64,000 nucleotides of DNA from Rhizobium laguerreae (lineage in GTDB: Bacteria; Pseudomonadota; Alphaproteobacteria; Rhizobiales; Rhizobiaceae). The DNA lies in assembly GCF_002008165.1 (NCBI RefSeq), contig NZ_MRDM01000030.1, positions 372,001-436,000 of the forward strand, written 5' to 3'. Below the pieces are notes generated by a model. That model was not told the origin of the DNA and did not search any database. It saw only the letters and a list, made by a program, of their open reading frames with translations. Both the position numbers and the translations under genes were made by a program. Positions 37,853 through 46,545 of this stretch are shown here, in pieces (the stretch's first letter is position 1; each line of letters opens with the position of its first letter).

Positions 37853-38242
37853 ATGAAAAAGACTTTCAATCCGGCCTTGGTGCGCCGGCCTTTTGGAAAT
37901 TATAATCACGGCCTGCTGGTGCCGCCCGGCGCATCACTTCTCGTCACGTCGGGCCAGCTTGGTATCGGTCTTGACGATGCTGTTCCGAGCGACATCACTG
38001 CTCAGGCGGAACTCTGCTTCGAGGCGATCAAGGCGATCCTCGAAGAGGCGGAGATGAGTTTTGCCGACGTCATCCGTATTTCGGGCTTCGTCACCCGCCG
38101 CGAGGATTTCCCGGCCTATATGGCGGTGCGGGATCGCTATACGCTCGATCCGAAGCCTGTTTCCACCTTGCTCGTCATCGGCGGCTTTACGCGCCCTGAG
38201 TTCCTGGTCGAAGTGGAAGTGACGGCCGCGAAAATCTTCTAG
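37853..38242 (+). CDS. RidA/YjgF/YER057c/UK114 family protein
   Basis: 129-residue Rid-family protein; members hydrolyse reactive enamine/imine intermediates, and some act as deaminases in N-heterocycle catabolism. Family marks are LLVTSGQLGIGLDD, ADVIRISGFVTRREDFPAY, and the PKPVSTLLVIGGFTRPEFLVEVEVTA ending, although the Arg of the canonical PARS motif is replaced (PVSTLL). Start at 37853 (MKKTF). It shares CTAG stop codons with the convergent reductase gene at 38239 and so borders the amidohydrolase operon. Confidence 0.85.
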   Translation: MKKTFNPALVRRPFGNYNHGLLVPPGASLLVTSGQLGIGLDDAVPSDITAQAELCFEAIKAILEEAEMSFADVIRISGFVTRREDFPAYMAVRDRYTLDPKPVSTLLVIGGFTRPEFLVEVEVTAAKIF

Positions 38243-38820
38243 AAGCGCTCCATCGCGTCTCCGACGCGGGCGAGGAACTTTGCCCGCGTCTCCGGCGTGC
38301 AATTGTTCATGTCGTAATGGGCGAGGAACGTCACCGGCCTCACCGGATTGATCTGCGCCCTCAGCACGCGCTTGATGATTTTCTTCGGCGGGTTGCCGGC
38401 GGCGAAGGCCCGGAAGGGCGTTGCGCCATAAGTCAGGACGGCTGCGAGCTTGCGGATGTGGCGCAGCCGCGATTCCACCTTGCCGTTGACCAGCTCGAAG
38501 GAAACGCCTGGCAGCCAGACGCGGTCGAAATAGCCTTTCAGGATTGCCGGAAAGCCGAAGTTCCAGATCGGGGTGCAGATCACCAGCCCCTCGGCCGCTT
38601 TCAGCCGGTCGACATGCGATCCCACCAGCTTAAGATTTTCCGGATAATCGTGATAGACGAGCCGGTCGCGGCGCGAGAGCACGGGATCGAACTGCTCTTC
38701 ATAGAGGTCGCAGGCATCCACTCTATGCCCCGCCTTCTGCAGGCTCTCGACGGTCTGCCGGTAAAGCGCCTTGCCGTAACTTTCCTCGACCGGGTGAGAG
38801 TGGAGGACGAGAACCCTCAT
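38239..38820 (-). CDS. NAD(P)H dehydrogenase (quinone), flavodoxin fold
   Basis: 193-residue flavodoxin-like oxidoreductase of the KefF/MdaB/NQO group. N-terminal strand and phosphate loop read RVLVLHSHPVEESYGKAL, and the FMN-contact motif is CTPIWNFGFPAILKGYFDRVW. The start at 38820 overlaps the stop of the FAD oxidase (ATGA). The last gene of the ABC/amidohydrolase operon; it may supply or recycle reduced flavin or quinone for the preceding oxidase (inference). Confidence 0.88.
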   Translation of the reverse strand: MRVLVLHSHPVEESYGKALYRQTVESLQKAGHRVDACDLYEEQFDPVLSRRDRLVYHDYPENLKLVGSHVDRLKAAEGLVICTPIWNFGFPAILKGYFDRVWLPGVSFELVNGKVESRLRHIRKLAAVLTYGATPFRAFAAGNPPKKIIKRVLRAQINPVRPVTFLAHYDMNNCTPETRAKFLARVGDAMERF

Positions 38821-40226
38821 GAGGCCTCCATCAGGGCCGCCAGGCCAGGGAAGAGATAGTTCTTGCCGGCGTTGAAGTCGAAATCGGGATTTTCCCACGC
38901 GATCATCTTGCCGGGATTGAGCAGGCCCTTCGGATCGGTTTCCTGCTTGAAGGCGAGCTGAACCGCGTCGGTGCGCTTCATGCCGCCTTCTTCGAGCGTA
39001 TATCGGTGCGGGTTGAAGATCGGGCATCCATTGTCCTGGTGGATCTTGATGATCTCCTCCAGCCTCTCCTCGGTGGTATAGCGCACCAGCGGCAGGCCGG
39101 AGCACTGGATCTGGCCGTCGAATTTGATGAATTCGAGATGACACGGCACTTCGTCACCAAAGATTTCGACCATCTTCCGAACCTTGGCGACATGATCCGG
39201 TCCGGGATATTGAACCTGCAGATAGGTGAAGCTCGGGTCGACCTTCAGCGCGCGCAATGTCGTGTGGTTCCAGGCAAGCTCATAGGCGTGCGGGATGCCG
39301 CGCATGCTTTCCACCTTGTCGGAGCGGAACATGATCTCGCCCTTCTGCGCCGCCGTAAAAGCCAGAAAGGCATCCAGGGAGTGCGGCGCGATCATCAGCA
39401 CGACGATCGACTGGCCCTGACGGATGTAGGGCTTGTGGCGGGTGAAATAGTCGTAAGGAATGGGAGCGGCGATCGGCGCGATCTCCTTGACGAGGATGCC
39501 GTTGCATTTCGCCAGCGCGTCGGAAAAGCGCACGGCATCCATGAAATCATCGTAGCCAACCAGGACATCGACCCAGTCATAGGCAGGTGCAAGCGGCATC
39601 TCGATCTCGGTGATGATGCCGTTGGTTCCGTAAGCGTGGCTCACCTTCTGGAGATCCCAGCCGGTGAGGTCGAGCACGCGCGGTTCGGCCTCCATGGTGA
39701 CGACGCGCAGGCGCAGGATGTTTCCGAGGTCGCGCAAGCCGCCCCAGGTGATCGAGCCGACGCCGCCCGAGCCGCCGGCGATGAAGCCGCCGACCGTCGC
39801 CGTCTGGGCGGTGGAGGGGTGGAAGCGCAGCTCCTGGCCGGAATGGGCCTTGGTCTGCTTGTCGAGATGGGCAAGCACGATGCCGGGTTCGCAGATGACG
39901 CGGCCGGGATGGATCTCCTTGATCTTGTCCATCGCCGCAAGGTTCAGCACGATGCCGCCGGAAAGTGGCATGGCCTGGCCGTAATTGCCGGTGCCGGCGC
40001 CGCGCGGCGTGACCGGCACGCCATGGGCATAGGCGACCTTCAGCGTCCTTATGACCTCTTCCTCGGTCTTCGGCGTAACGACGAGATCGGCGGAAACATT
40101 GTCGAGCTGCGCCTTCAGGATCGGCGAGTACCAATAGAAATCCCGGCTCTTCTGGCGAACGAGCGCCGGATTGTCCTCGACGGCGATGCCCTCGATTTCC
40201 TTTTTGATCTTCTGATAATCGGCCAT
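38817..40226 (-). CDS. FAD-binding oxidoreductase (GlcD/VAO family)
   Basis: 469-residue flavoprotein of the vanillyl-alcohol oxidase/glycolate oxidase type. The PCMH FAD-binding domain shows VVTPKTEEEVIRTLKVAY, PRGAGTGNYGQAMPLSGG and the GSGGVGSITWGGLRD segment; the C-terminal FAD-oxidase domain follows, ending DPKGLLNPGKMIAWENP. No signal peptide. ATG at 40226 lies one base after the stop of the amidohydrolase. It probably oxidises a hydroxy acid or cyclic intermediate of the pathway; the substrate is unknown. Confidence 0.9.
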   Translation of the reverse strand: MADYQKIKKEIEGIAVEDNPALVRQKSRDFYWYSPILKAQLDNVSADLVVTPKTEEEVIRTLKVAYAHGVPVTPRGAGTGNYGQAMPLSGGIVLNLAAMDKIKEIHPGRVICEPGIVLAHLDKQTKAHSGQELRFHPSTAQTATVGGFIAGGSGGVGSITWGGLRDLGNILRLRVVTMEAEPRVLDLTGWDLQKVSHAYGTNGIITEIEMPLAPAYDWVDVLVGYDDFMDAVRFSDALAKCNGILVKEIAPIAAPIPYDYFTRHKPYIRQGQSIVVLMIAPHSLDAFLAFTAAQKGEIMFRSDKVESMRGIPHAYELAWNHTTLRALKVDPSFTYLQVQYPGPDHVAKVRKMVEIFGDEVPCHLEFIKFDGQIQCSGLPLVRYTTEERLEEIIKIHQDNGCPIFNPHRYTLEEGGMKRTDAVQLAFKQETDPKGLLNPGKMIAWENPDFDFNAGKNYLFPGLAALMEAS

Positions 40227-40227
40227 G

Positions 40228-41541
40228 TCAGCCTCCAACGACGTTATCGAGTTCACGGTAATCCGGCAGGCTGCGGTCGATCACCTTGCCGCGGCGAAGC
40301 ACGACGCGGTCAGACTGCGGACGGGAAAGGAATTCACTCCAGCGCCGCGCGCTGAAGAGCACGAGATCGGCCGGATCGCCGGCGGCGATACGGCCCTTGT
40401 CCGGCCGTCCGACGATGGCGGCGGGCGAGGTGGTGACGACACGGGCGGCGGTATCGAGCGGGTGGTCGAGATGCAGGATCCGCACGGCCTCGCGGAAGAC
40501 CTCCACCGGATCGAGATCGCCATAGGCATAAAAGGGGTCGCGGGTATTGTCGGAGGCGACCGCGGTCGCGACACCGGCGGCGGCCAATTCCTTGAACAGC
40601 GTGACGCCGCGCCAGCGCGGGGTGCGGCCGGGATAGCGATCCTGCAGATACATGTTGCACATCGGTAGTGAGATGACCGCGATACGTGCCTTGGCGACCA
40701 ACTCGACGGTGCGCGCGGCGGTGTCCTCGTCCTGGCGGGCGAGCGAGCAGCAATGGCCGGCGGTCACCTTGCCGTCGAACCCGTTGCGCAACACGGCCTC
40801 GGCGATCGCCTTCAGCGTCTCGGCGCCGCGATCATCCGTCTCGTCGACATGCAGATCGATATCCAGGCCATGCTCTGCGGCAGTCCTGAAGAGTGTGTCA
40901 AGCTGCCAGACAAGCTCCGGCCCCATCCTGGTGACACCGCCAAGCAGGCCGCCGGTCTGTCGGATTGTTGTGACGAGATCGGCAAAGAAGATGCCGTCTG
41001 CCATGGCATCCAGCGGGAAGAGGGCGACCGCCTGCAGTGCAATCCTGTCCTTCCAGGCATCCCGGATTTCGGCAAAGACCTCGAAGGAGATGCGATGCTG
41101 GGGCGCAAGCGAATCCAGGTGCGTGCGGATCAGGCTGGTGCCATGGGCATAGGCGGAGCGCAGCGAGAATTCCATGCGCCGTTTGACGTCTGCCGCCGAC
41201 CAGTTGGCTTCCCGGTCGGCCCTGACCGCATCGAGCGCCCCCATGAAGCTGCCGTCGGGATTGGCCTGGCGCGGCCAGATATGGCCCTTGTCGAGATGGG
41301 TATGGATATCGGCGAAGCACGGCCAGACCATGCCGTCCTTAAGATCGGTCCTGGCATAATCGGCGGGTGCGGCGCCGGCCGGCCGGATGGCGGCAATCAT
41401 GCCGTCACTGATGACGATATCGACCGTTGCCAGCCCTTCCGTGACCGGCACGTCGACATGCTCGAGGCTGACGGCAGGCACTGTCGCATTGCTCAGCACG
41501 AAGCGGGCCGCGTTCGGCGGGGATATGAAGGAATAGGTCAT
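40228..41541 (-). CDS. Cytosine deaminase-like amidohydrolase
   Basis: 437-residue metallo-dependent amidohydrolase of the CodA type. Metal and catalytic motifs are in order: HTHLDKGHIW, then the HVDETDD segment, GHCCSLA, and SDNTRDPFYAYG. These match cytosine deaminase, creatinine deaminase and related ring deaminases. Cytoplasmic. Start overlaps the permease stop by one base (TGATG). Being in one operon with an importer, it likely deaminates or hydrolyses the imported heterocycle. Confidence 0.9.
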   Translation of the reverse strand: MTYSFISPPNAARFVLSNATVPAVSLEHVDVPVTEGLATVDIVISDGMIAAIRPAGAAPADYARTDLKDGMVWPCFADIHTHLDKGHIWPRQANPDGSFMGALDAVRADREANWSAADVKRRMEFSLRSAYAHGTSLIRTHLDSLAPQHRISFEVFAEIRDAWKDRIALQAVALFPLDAMADGIFFADLVTTIRQTGGLLGGVTRMGPELVWQLDTLFRTAAEHGLDIDLHVDETDDRGAETLKAIAEAVLRNGFDGKVTAGHCCSLARQDEDTAARTVELVAKARIAVISLPMCNMYLQDRYPGRTPRWRGVTLFKELAAAGVATAVASDNTRDPFYAYGDLDPVEVFREAVRILHLDHPLDTAARVVTTSPAAIVGRPDKGRIAAGDPADLVLFSARRWSEFLSRPQSDRVVLRRGKVIDRSLPDYRELDNVVGG

Positions 41542-42386
41542 CAGTTTTCCCGTTTAATGCTGCTTTCATGCCAGCGATGAAGGCTCAGCCAGGCGATCAG
41601 TGTGGTGAGGCCGAAGATCGCTACGCCAAGCATGGAGAGCATCAAAAGGGCTGCGAAGAGCCGCGGGATGTTCATCCGGTACTGCGCTTCGAGCAGGCGG
41701 AAGGCGAGGCCGGAACCGGCACCGGCCGAGCCTGCGGCAAATTCGGCGACGACGGCGGCGATCAGCGCAAGGCCACCGCCGATCCTGAGGCCGGTCATGA
41801 AATAGGGTTGGGCGGCAGGCAGTTTGAGAAAGAGCAGCGTCTGCCAGCGCGAAGCGCCGTAGAGCTCAAAGAGGTTGATCAGATTGTGGTCGACGCTCTT
41901 CAGTCCCTGGACCATATTCGAAAGGATCGGGAAAAAGGCGACGAGGAAGGCGCAGATGAGCAGCGCGACCTGCGTCGACGGCGCATAGATCAGGATCAGC
42001 GGCGAGATGGCGACGATCGGCGTTACCTGCAGGATGACGGCAAGGGGATAGAAGGCAAGCTCGACCCAGCGCGACTGCACGAGAAAGATCGCAAAACCGA
42101 CGCCGCCGACAAGCGCCAGCATCAGCGACATGAAGGTGATCTTGGTGGTGACCCAGAGGGCAGGGGCAAGCGTACCCCAATCCGTCACGAAGGCGTTTGC
42201 CACAGCGGCCGGTCCTGGCAGGATATAGGGCGGCACGCCGGACATTTTCACATAGGCGTACCAGACGAGGATCATCAGGGCGATGACGAGGAAGGGGATG
42301 GCAATGCGCAGCGCAAGATCGCGGCGCCTTGCGCTTGCGGTACCCTTAACGAGCAGCGGCGATGTGTCTGTTTCGTCACTCATCAA
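41541..42386 (-). CDS. ABC transporter permease (SsuC/TauC/ThiX-like)
   Basis: 281-residue permease of the nitrate/sulfonate/pyrimidine class with about six membrane segments. Cytoplasmic N-terminus, first segment about residues 27-46, EAA loop LFELYGASRWQTLLFLKLP. ATGA overlap with the ATPase gene upstream and a 1-base overlap with the amidohydrolase downstream show tight operon structure. Confidence 0.92.
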   Translation of the reverse strand: MMSDETDTSPLLVKGTASARRRDLALRIAIPFLVIALMILVWYAYVKMSGVPPYILPGPAAVANAFVTDWGTLAPALWVTTKITFMSLMLALVGGVGFAIFLVQSRWVELAFYPLAVILQVTPIVAISPLILIYAPSTQVALLICAFLVAFFPILSNMVQGLKSVDHNLINLFELYGASRWQTLLFLKLPAAQPYFMTGLRIGGGLALIAAVVAEFAAGSAGAGSGLAFRLLEAQYRMNIPRLFAALLMLSMLGVAIFGLTTLIAWLSLHRWHESSIKREN

Positions 42387-43222
42387 TGATCCCCTGCCGA
42401 ATTGATCGCCCCGATCAACGAATGCGACACCGTTTCGCAGGCCTTGCGGTATTCTTCCGAGGTGCGGTAGTGCGCGTCGCGTTCGAGGCTTGTGATCAGC
42501 GGGACGTCGGCATGCACGCGCCCGGGCCTTGCCTTCATCACGACGATACGGTTCGAGAGATAGGCGGACTCAAAGACCGAGTGCGTCACGAAAATCACCG
42601 TAATGCCGGTCGCCTTCCACAGCCGCAGCACGTCGTCGTTGAGCTTCTGACGGGTGATCTCATCAAGCGCGGCGAAAGGCTCGTCCATCAGCAGCAGCTT
42701 CGGCTTCGTCACCAGCGCACGGGCGATCGAGACGCGCATCTTCATGCCGCCGGAAAGTTCGCGCGGATAGGCCTTGGCAAAATCCTGAAGGCCGACGGTG
42801 GTTAGAACTTCGATGATCTGATCATGCGCGGCGGCCTTCGGAACGCGCCTCAACCTCAGCGGCAAATGGACGTTGTCGAACACGTTCTTCCAGGGCATCA
42901 ACGTCGGCTCCTGGAAGACAAAGCCGATATCGCCCTCCGGCAGACCTCTGGAATTGATGCGCGAACTCGGCCAGTCGATCGTTCCCGAGGTGACATCGCC
43001 GAGACCGGCGATGATGCGCAGCGCCGTCGACTTGCCGCAGCCGGAAGGGCCGAGCAGGCTGACGAACTCGCCGCTTTCGACCGTGAGCGACATATTCGAA
43101 AGGGCGACAGTGCCGCTGGAAAAGACCTTCGAGACCGACTGCATGACAACAAGCGGCCGCTTGCGCGTCTCTTTCGGGGATACCGCCTGGGCGTCTGCTG
43201 GGAGCATTGCTGTCTCGTTCAT
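42383..43222 (-). CDS. ABC transporter ATPase (SsuB/TauB/ThiZ-like)
   Basis: About 279 residues. Walker A GPSGCGKST, Q-loop FVFQEPTLMPWKN, signature LSGGMKMRV and Walker B LLLMDEPFAALDE are all intact, followed by the H-loop FVTHSVFESAYLSNR of the nitrate/sulfonate group. Two ATGs are possible (43222 and 43246); neither has a strong ribosome binding site. Third component with the permease and the NMT1-type binding protein. Confidence 0.93.
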   Translation of the reverse strand: MNETAMLPADAQAVSPKETRKRPLVVMQSVSKVFSSGTVALSNMSLTVESGEFVSLLGPSGCGKSTALRIIAGLGDVTSGTIDWPSSRINSRGLPEGDIGFVFQEPTLMPWKNVFDNVHLPLRLRRVPKAAAHDQIIEVLTTVGLQDFAKAYPRELSGGMKMRVSIARALVTKPKLLLMDEPFAALDEITRQKLNDDVLRLWKATGITVIFVTHSVFESAYLSNRIVVMKARPGRVHADVPLITSLERDAHYRTSEEYRKACETVSHSLIGAINSAGDH

Positions 43223-43280
43223 GCGGGAGGATACGGCCCGCCACATCGTCGATGGCGGACCAGGAGAGCCGTCGGTCGGC

Positions 43281-44297
43281 CTACTTCTTCAGTGCCATTC
43301 CGGCGCCCTTGCAGACGAACTTCGTCGTGAAGGCCTTGGTGTAATCGGTATCGGCCTTGAACACCTTGATGGCGGTCATCTCGTCGAAGAACTTCTTGTA
43401 ATGGGCGTCGGTGATGCAGCCGATGCCCTTGTCGAGGCTGTCGCCGGATTCGATAATGCCGTATTCCTTCATCTTGGCGATCGAATAGGCGATCTGGCCG
43501 TCCGTCATTTCAGGATTGTCCTTCCTGATCAGTTCGTTCGCCTTGGTGTTGTCGCCGTAGAGATAGTTGTACCAACCTTCGATCGAAGCATCGACGAAGC
43601 GCTGCACGACGTCGGACTTGCCGTCGATCATCGCCTGCGTCGTCGTGATCATCGTCGAATAGGGCGAGTAGCCGTTGTCGGCGAGCAGGAAGACCTTCGG
43701 CTCGAAGCCTGCCTGCTTCTGGATCTCGTAGGGTTCGGAGGTCAGGTACCCCTGCTGGGCAGAATCCTTGTCTGCGAGGAAGGGGGCGGGACTGAAGTTA
43801 TAGGGCTTGTACTGCTCGTCCTTGAAGCCCTTGAAGTTGGCCTTCATCCATTCGAAATAGGTGAGGTAGCCGTCTTTGCTGAGGAACAGCGTTTTCAGCT
43901 TGGCGAGATCCTCGAACTTGCCGACGCCGTTGTCCGGATGGGCGATCAGCACCTGCGGATCCTTTTGGAAGATCGCGGCGACATCGACCAGCGGAATGCC
44001 CTGCTCGACGGCGGATATCTCCCCCTGAGGACCACCCATGTAAAAATCGAGCTTGCCGGAGATCAGCAGCGCGCTGCCTGCAGCATTCGGGCCACCCTGG
44101 ACGATGGTGACGTCGAGGCCGTATTTCGCATAGGTGCCGTCGGCGACGGCTTGGTAGAAGCCGCCATGTTCGGCTTGGGCAAGCCAGTTCGTCCCATAGC
44201 TCACCTTGTCGAGGGCAAGCGCCGGCGAGGCGGCGGCAAGCATCGAGGCGAGGCCGAGGCAGCTCAGGAATCGCGTCTTCGTCTGTGCTTTCAACAT
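43281..44297 (-). CDS. ABC transporter substrate-binding protein (NMT1/THI5-like)
   Basis: 338-residue periplasmic binding protein. Signal peptide to about residue 29 (FLSCLGLASMLAAASPALA). The NMT1-like fold shows NWLAQAEHGGFYQAVADGTY, GLDVTIVQGGPN and GKLDFYMGGPQGE. Relatives bind pyrimidine precursors, riboflavin, aromatic sulfonates or similar ring compounds. Start at 44297 with GGGGAA upstream. First gene of the operon, divergent from the LysR gene with the palindromic site at 44380-44416 between them. Confidence 0.92.
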   Translation of the reverse strand: MLKAQTKTRFLSCLGLASMLAAASPALALDKVSYGTNWLAQAEHGGFYQAVADGTYAKYGLDVTIVQGGPNAAGSALLISGKLDFYMGGPQGEISAVEQGIPLVDVAAIFQKDPQVLIAHPDNGVGKFEDLAKLKTLFLSKDGYLTYFEWMKANFKGFKDEQYKPYNFSPAPFLADKDSAQQGYLTSEPYEIQKQAGFEPKVFLLADNGYSPYSTMITTTQAMIDGKSDVVQRFVDASIEGWYNYLYGDNTKANELIRKDNPEMTDGQIAYSIAKMKEYGIIESGDSLDKGIGCITDAHYKKFFDEMTAIKVFKADTDYTKAFTTKFVCKGAGMALKK

Positions 44298-44379
44298 GGT
44301 CGGCAGTTCCCCTTTTGTAACCGAGGGAAGCCTTATCCGGCTCCCTTTTGAGAGAATTTGAGCCATTGCCATGCGCTTT

Positions 44380-44416
44380 GAAAAGCATCAAAATTCGTGC
44401 ACATTGATGCCTTTTC
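44380..44416. promoter_or_regulatory. LysR-type operator between ABC operon and lysR gene
   Basis: GAAAAGCATCAA and, after 12 bases, TTGATGCCTTTTC form a nearly perfect inverted repeat (core GCATCAA-N12-TTGATGC). It lies 83 bp upstream of the binding-protein start and 66 bp upstream of the LysR start. The same half-site GAAAAGCATCA recurs upstream of the creatininase-family gene (46289), supporting one regulator for both. Confidence 0.7.
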
Positions 44417-44481
44417 GGCATCTGTCGGAAAGCTGAAAATAATTTGTGCGGCCTGCGCAAAATATATGCATCGGAGAGACT

Positions 44482-45471
44482 ATGCTGCACTCCAGACGCC
44501 TTCTCTACATCAACGAGATCGCCCGTTGCGGTTCGATCCGCAAGGCGGCTGCGCGCCTCAACGTGGCGTCATCGGCGGTCAACAGGCAGATTTTGGCGCT
44601 GGAGGAGGAGATCGGGGCGCCGCTTTTCGAGCGGCTGCCGCGTGGCCTGCGGCTGACGGCTGCCGGCGAGCTCTGCATCGAGCATATTCGGGACGTGCTG
44701 AAGAATTACGAGCGCCTGGAGGGGCGCATCCGCAGCCTCAAGATGCAGCAGGCGGGCAAGGTGCGTATGGTGACGACCGTTGGGCTTGCAGCCGGGCCAC
44801 TGCCTGAAATCATCGCGCGCTTTCTGTCAGAGCATCCACGCGTCTTCGTCCAGCTGCGCAACGACACCGGTGGTACGACGGCCAGCCCCGTTGTTTCAGG
44901 CGAGGTGGATATCGGTCTCGGCTTCAACATCCCCGCCATGCCCGGCATCCGCACGCTCGGAAATTTCGATATCCCGATCGGCGTCGTGCTGCCGCCGGGG
45001 CATCACCTGATCGGTCCCGGGCCGATCAACCTCGCCGATGTCACCCAGGAAAAACTGGTTCTGGCGCAGCCGGGCACCAGCCTGCGCGAGGTGATCAACC
45101 TTGCTTTTGCGCGCCTGCCCATCTCGGTCGAGCCGGTACTGGAAACCAATGCATCGGAGATGCTGAAACAGCTGGTTAAATGCGGCACCGGGCTGACGCT
45201 GCTCAATCCGCTCGACGTCATCACCGAATGCCGGCGCGGCGAACTCGTCTTCCGGCCGATCGCCGAGCCGCATGCGCGTTACCAGCAGATGAAACTGTTT
45301 GCCCGTGCCCGTGCGCCCCTCGACGCGGCCACCAGCCTTTTCGTCGAATATCTGCTCGCCGAACTGCTCGGCCTGGTGCAGGAATTGCAGGCCAAGGGTC
45401 ATATCCCACCAGATCTGAAACCCGCGGCTGATCCTATTTCACATAGAGATTCGAAAGCGGATAGGCCTTGA
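44482..45471 (+). CDS. LysR family transcriptional regulator
   Basis: 329-residue regulator. N-terminal helix-turn-helix (INEIARCGSIRKAAARLNVASSAVNRQI, then LEEEIGAPLFERLPRGLRLTAAG) and a C-terminal periplasmic-binding-like effector domain (SGEVDIGLGFN, LLNPLDVITECRRGE). ATG at 44482 has GGAGAG nearby. Divergent from the ABC/amidohydrolase operon and convergent with the creatininase-family gene, whose 3' end it overlaps by 38 bp. Likely controls both through the repeated GAAAAGCATCA motif. Confidence 0.93.
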   Translation: MLHSRRLLYINEIARCGSIRKAAARLNVASSAVNRQILALEEEIGAPLFERLPRGLRLTAAGELCIEHIRDVLKNYERLEGRIRSLKMQQAGKVRMVTTVGLAAGPLPEIIARFLSEHPRVFVQLRNDTGGTTASPVVSGEVDIGLGFNIPAMPGIRTLGNFDIPIGVVLPPGHHLIGPGPINLADVTQEKLVLAQPGTSLREVINLAFARLPISVEPVLETNASEMLKQLVKCGTGLTLLNPLDVITECRRGELVFRPIAEPHARYQQMKLFARARAPLDAATSLFVEYLLAELLGLVQELQAKGHIPPDLKPAADPISHRDSKADRP

Positions 45472-46231
45472 GGTCCCGGAGCAGCTCGACGAACCCGTTG
45501 ACTTGATGGCGGCAGATCGCCTCACCCTTTTCGGCAGTGGCAATCGAGGCATCGCCGACCACACCGAAGGGATTGAGGTCATGCGCGATCCAGGCCAGCG
45601 AATGCGGCGGCAGAGGCTGAAGAAATTTGGATTGCTCCCGCATCCCTTCGGCTTTCGAGGTAAAGTTCTGCGCCTTGTCCATCCGCACCAGCTCGGGGCG
45701 GAAGTGCAGCATCAACGACGTCTCGACATCGCCGCCGTGGATGCCGTATTTGCTCTCGTGATCGCTGACCATGCCTTCCGGATGGCCGAAGCGGCCCCAT
45801 TGCGTGGAGACCACCGCCATTTGATAGCGCACGCGCAGTTCGCGCGCGACGATGCTCATGATGTCGACATTGCCGCCGTGGGAATTGACGATCACCATCT
45901 TCCGCACCCCGGCTTCGGCAACCTTTGCACCGATCGCCGTCCAGACGGGGATGAGCAGTTCTGCACTGAGCGACAGCGTGCCGGGGCCGTAGATATGTTC
46001 GTTGGCCTTGCCGATCTCCTGTGTCGGAAGGACCAGCATGTCCAGATCCTCCGGCCGCTGCCTCTTCAGCTCCGCCAGCATGCCGGTCGCGATGGCGACA
46101 TCCGTTGCGATCGGCAGATGCGGGCCGTGCTGTTCCGTCGAGGCGATGGGCAGAACGGCAATCGTGGTCTCGGGGGAGAGGCCGGCAAAATCATATGTAT
46201 TGAGCTCGTTCCAGTAAAACGGCGTGGGCAT
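45434..46231 (-). CDS. Creatininase family amidohydrolase
   Basis: 265-residue metal hydrolase of the creatinine amidohydrolase family, which opens cyclic amides or hydrolyses formamides. Metal ligands are visible in ASTEQHGPHLPIATD (Glu, His, Asp), NSHGGN (His) and HGGDVETS (Glu). The family also holds FAPy deformylase and MftE, so creatinine is only one option. Start at 46231 (MPTPFYW) with GGGGAAG upstream. Own promoter at 46232-46330 carrying the shared LysR-type motif, so it is probably part of the same catabolic system. Confidence 0.88.
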   Translation of the reverse strand: MPTPFYWNELNTYDFAGLSPETTIAVLPIASTEQHGPHLPIATDVAIATGMLAELKRQRPEDLDMLVLPTQEIGKANEHIYGPGTLSLSAELLIPVWTAIGAKVAEAGVRKMVIVNSHGGNVDIMSIVARELRVRYQMAVVSTQWGRFGHPEGMVSDHESKYGIHGGDVETSLMLHFRPELVRMDKAQNFTSKAEGMREQSKFLQPLPPHSLAWIAHDLNPFGVVGDASIATAEKGEAICRHQVNGFVELLRDLKAYPLSNLYVK

Positions 46232-46288
46232 GCGGTCTTCCCCTTTCGTCACCTGCTTCGATAGGGAGTAGGAAATAATGATGAGCCG

Positions 46289-46327
46289 GAAAAGCATCAT
46301 TTTTTGCGCATGGCGCTGCTTTTTTTC
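46289..46327. promoter_or_regulatory. LysR-type site upstream of creatininase gene
   Basis: GAAAAGCATCA (46289-46299), a 12-base spacer rich in T and ending TGCGCATG, then a degenerate right arm GCGCTGC followed by a T-run and C. Left arm, spacing and T/C flank copy the palindrome at 44380. Lies 58-96 bp upstream of the creatininase start. The rest of the intergenic space to 46545 holds only a GTCTGCAGAC palindrome (46491-46500), close to the paoA start. Confidence 0.55.
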
Positions 46328-46545
46328 GCGCGCATCGGCGGGCGTTGCTCCGCTGGCGCTTCCGCGTCCAAGGCAACTTCATTGAGTTGTGGCTCGCGGC
46401 ATCTTATGACCGCGGCTCGGGGAATTCATGAGCCAGATCGATAACCGTATGCAGAATAAAGGACCTAATCAGAAGGCAGAGTTGCACTAAGTCTGCAGAC
46501 GGCGTTGACGCGCGCCTATGTCCAACGAGCAAGGTGGAACAGTTC

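Noticed and set aside
39006..40355. 449-codon open frame on the plus strand
   Set aside because: Antisense to the FAD oxidase, which has full family motifs.
42873..44351. 492-codon open frame on the plus strand
   Set aside because: Antisense to the ATPase and binding protein of the NMT1-type importer.
44860..44880. Possible frameshift in the LysR gene
   Set aside because: The frame is continuous from helix-turn-helix to effector domain and has normal family length.
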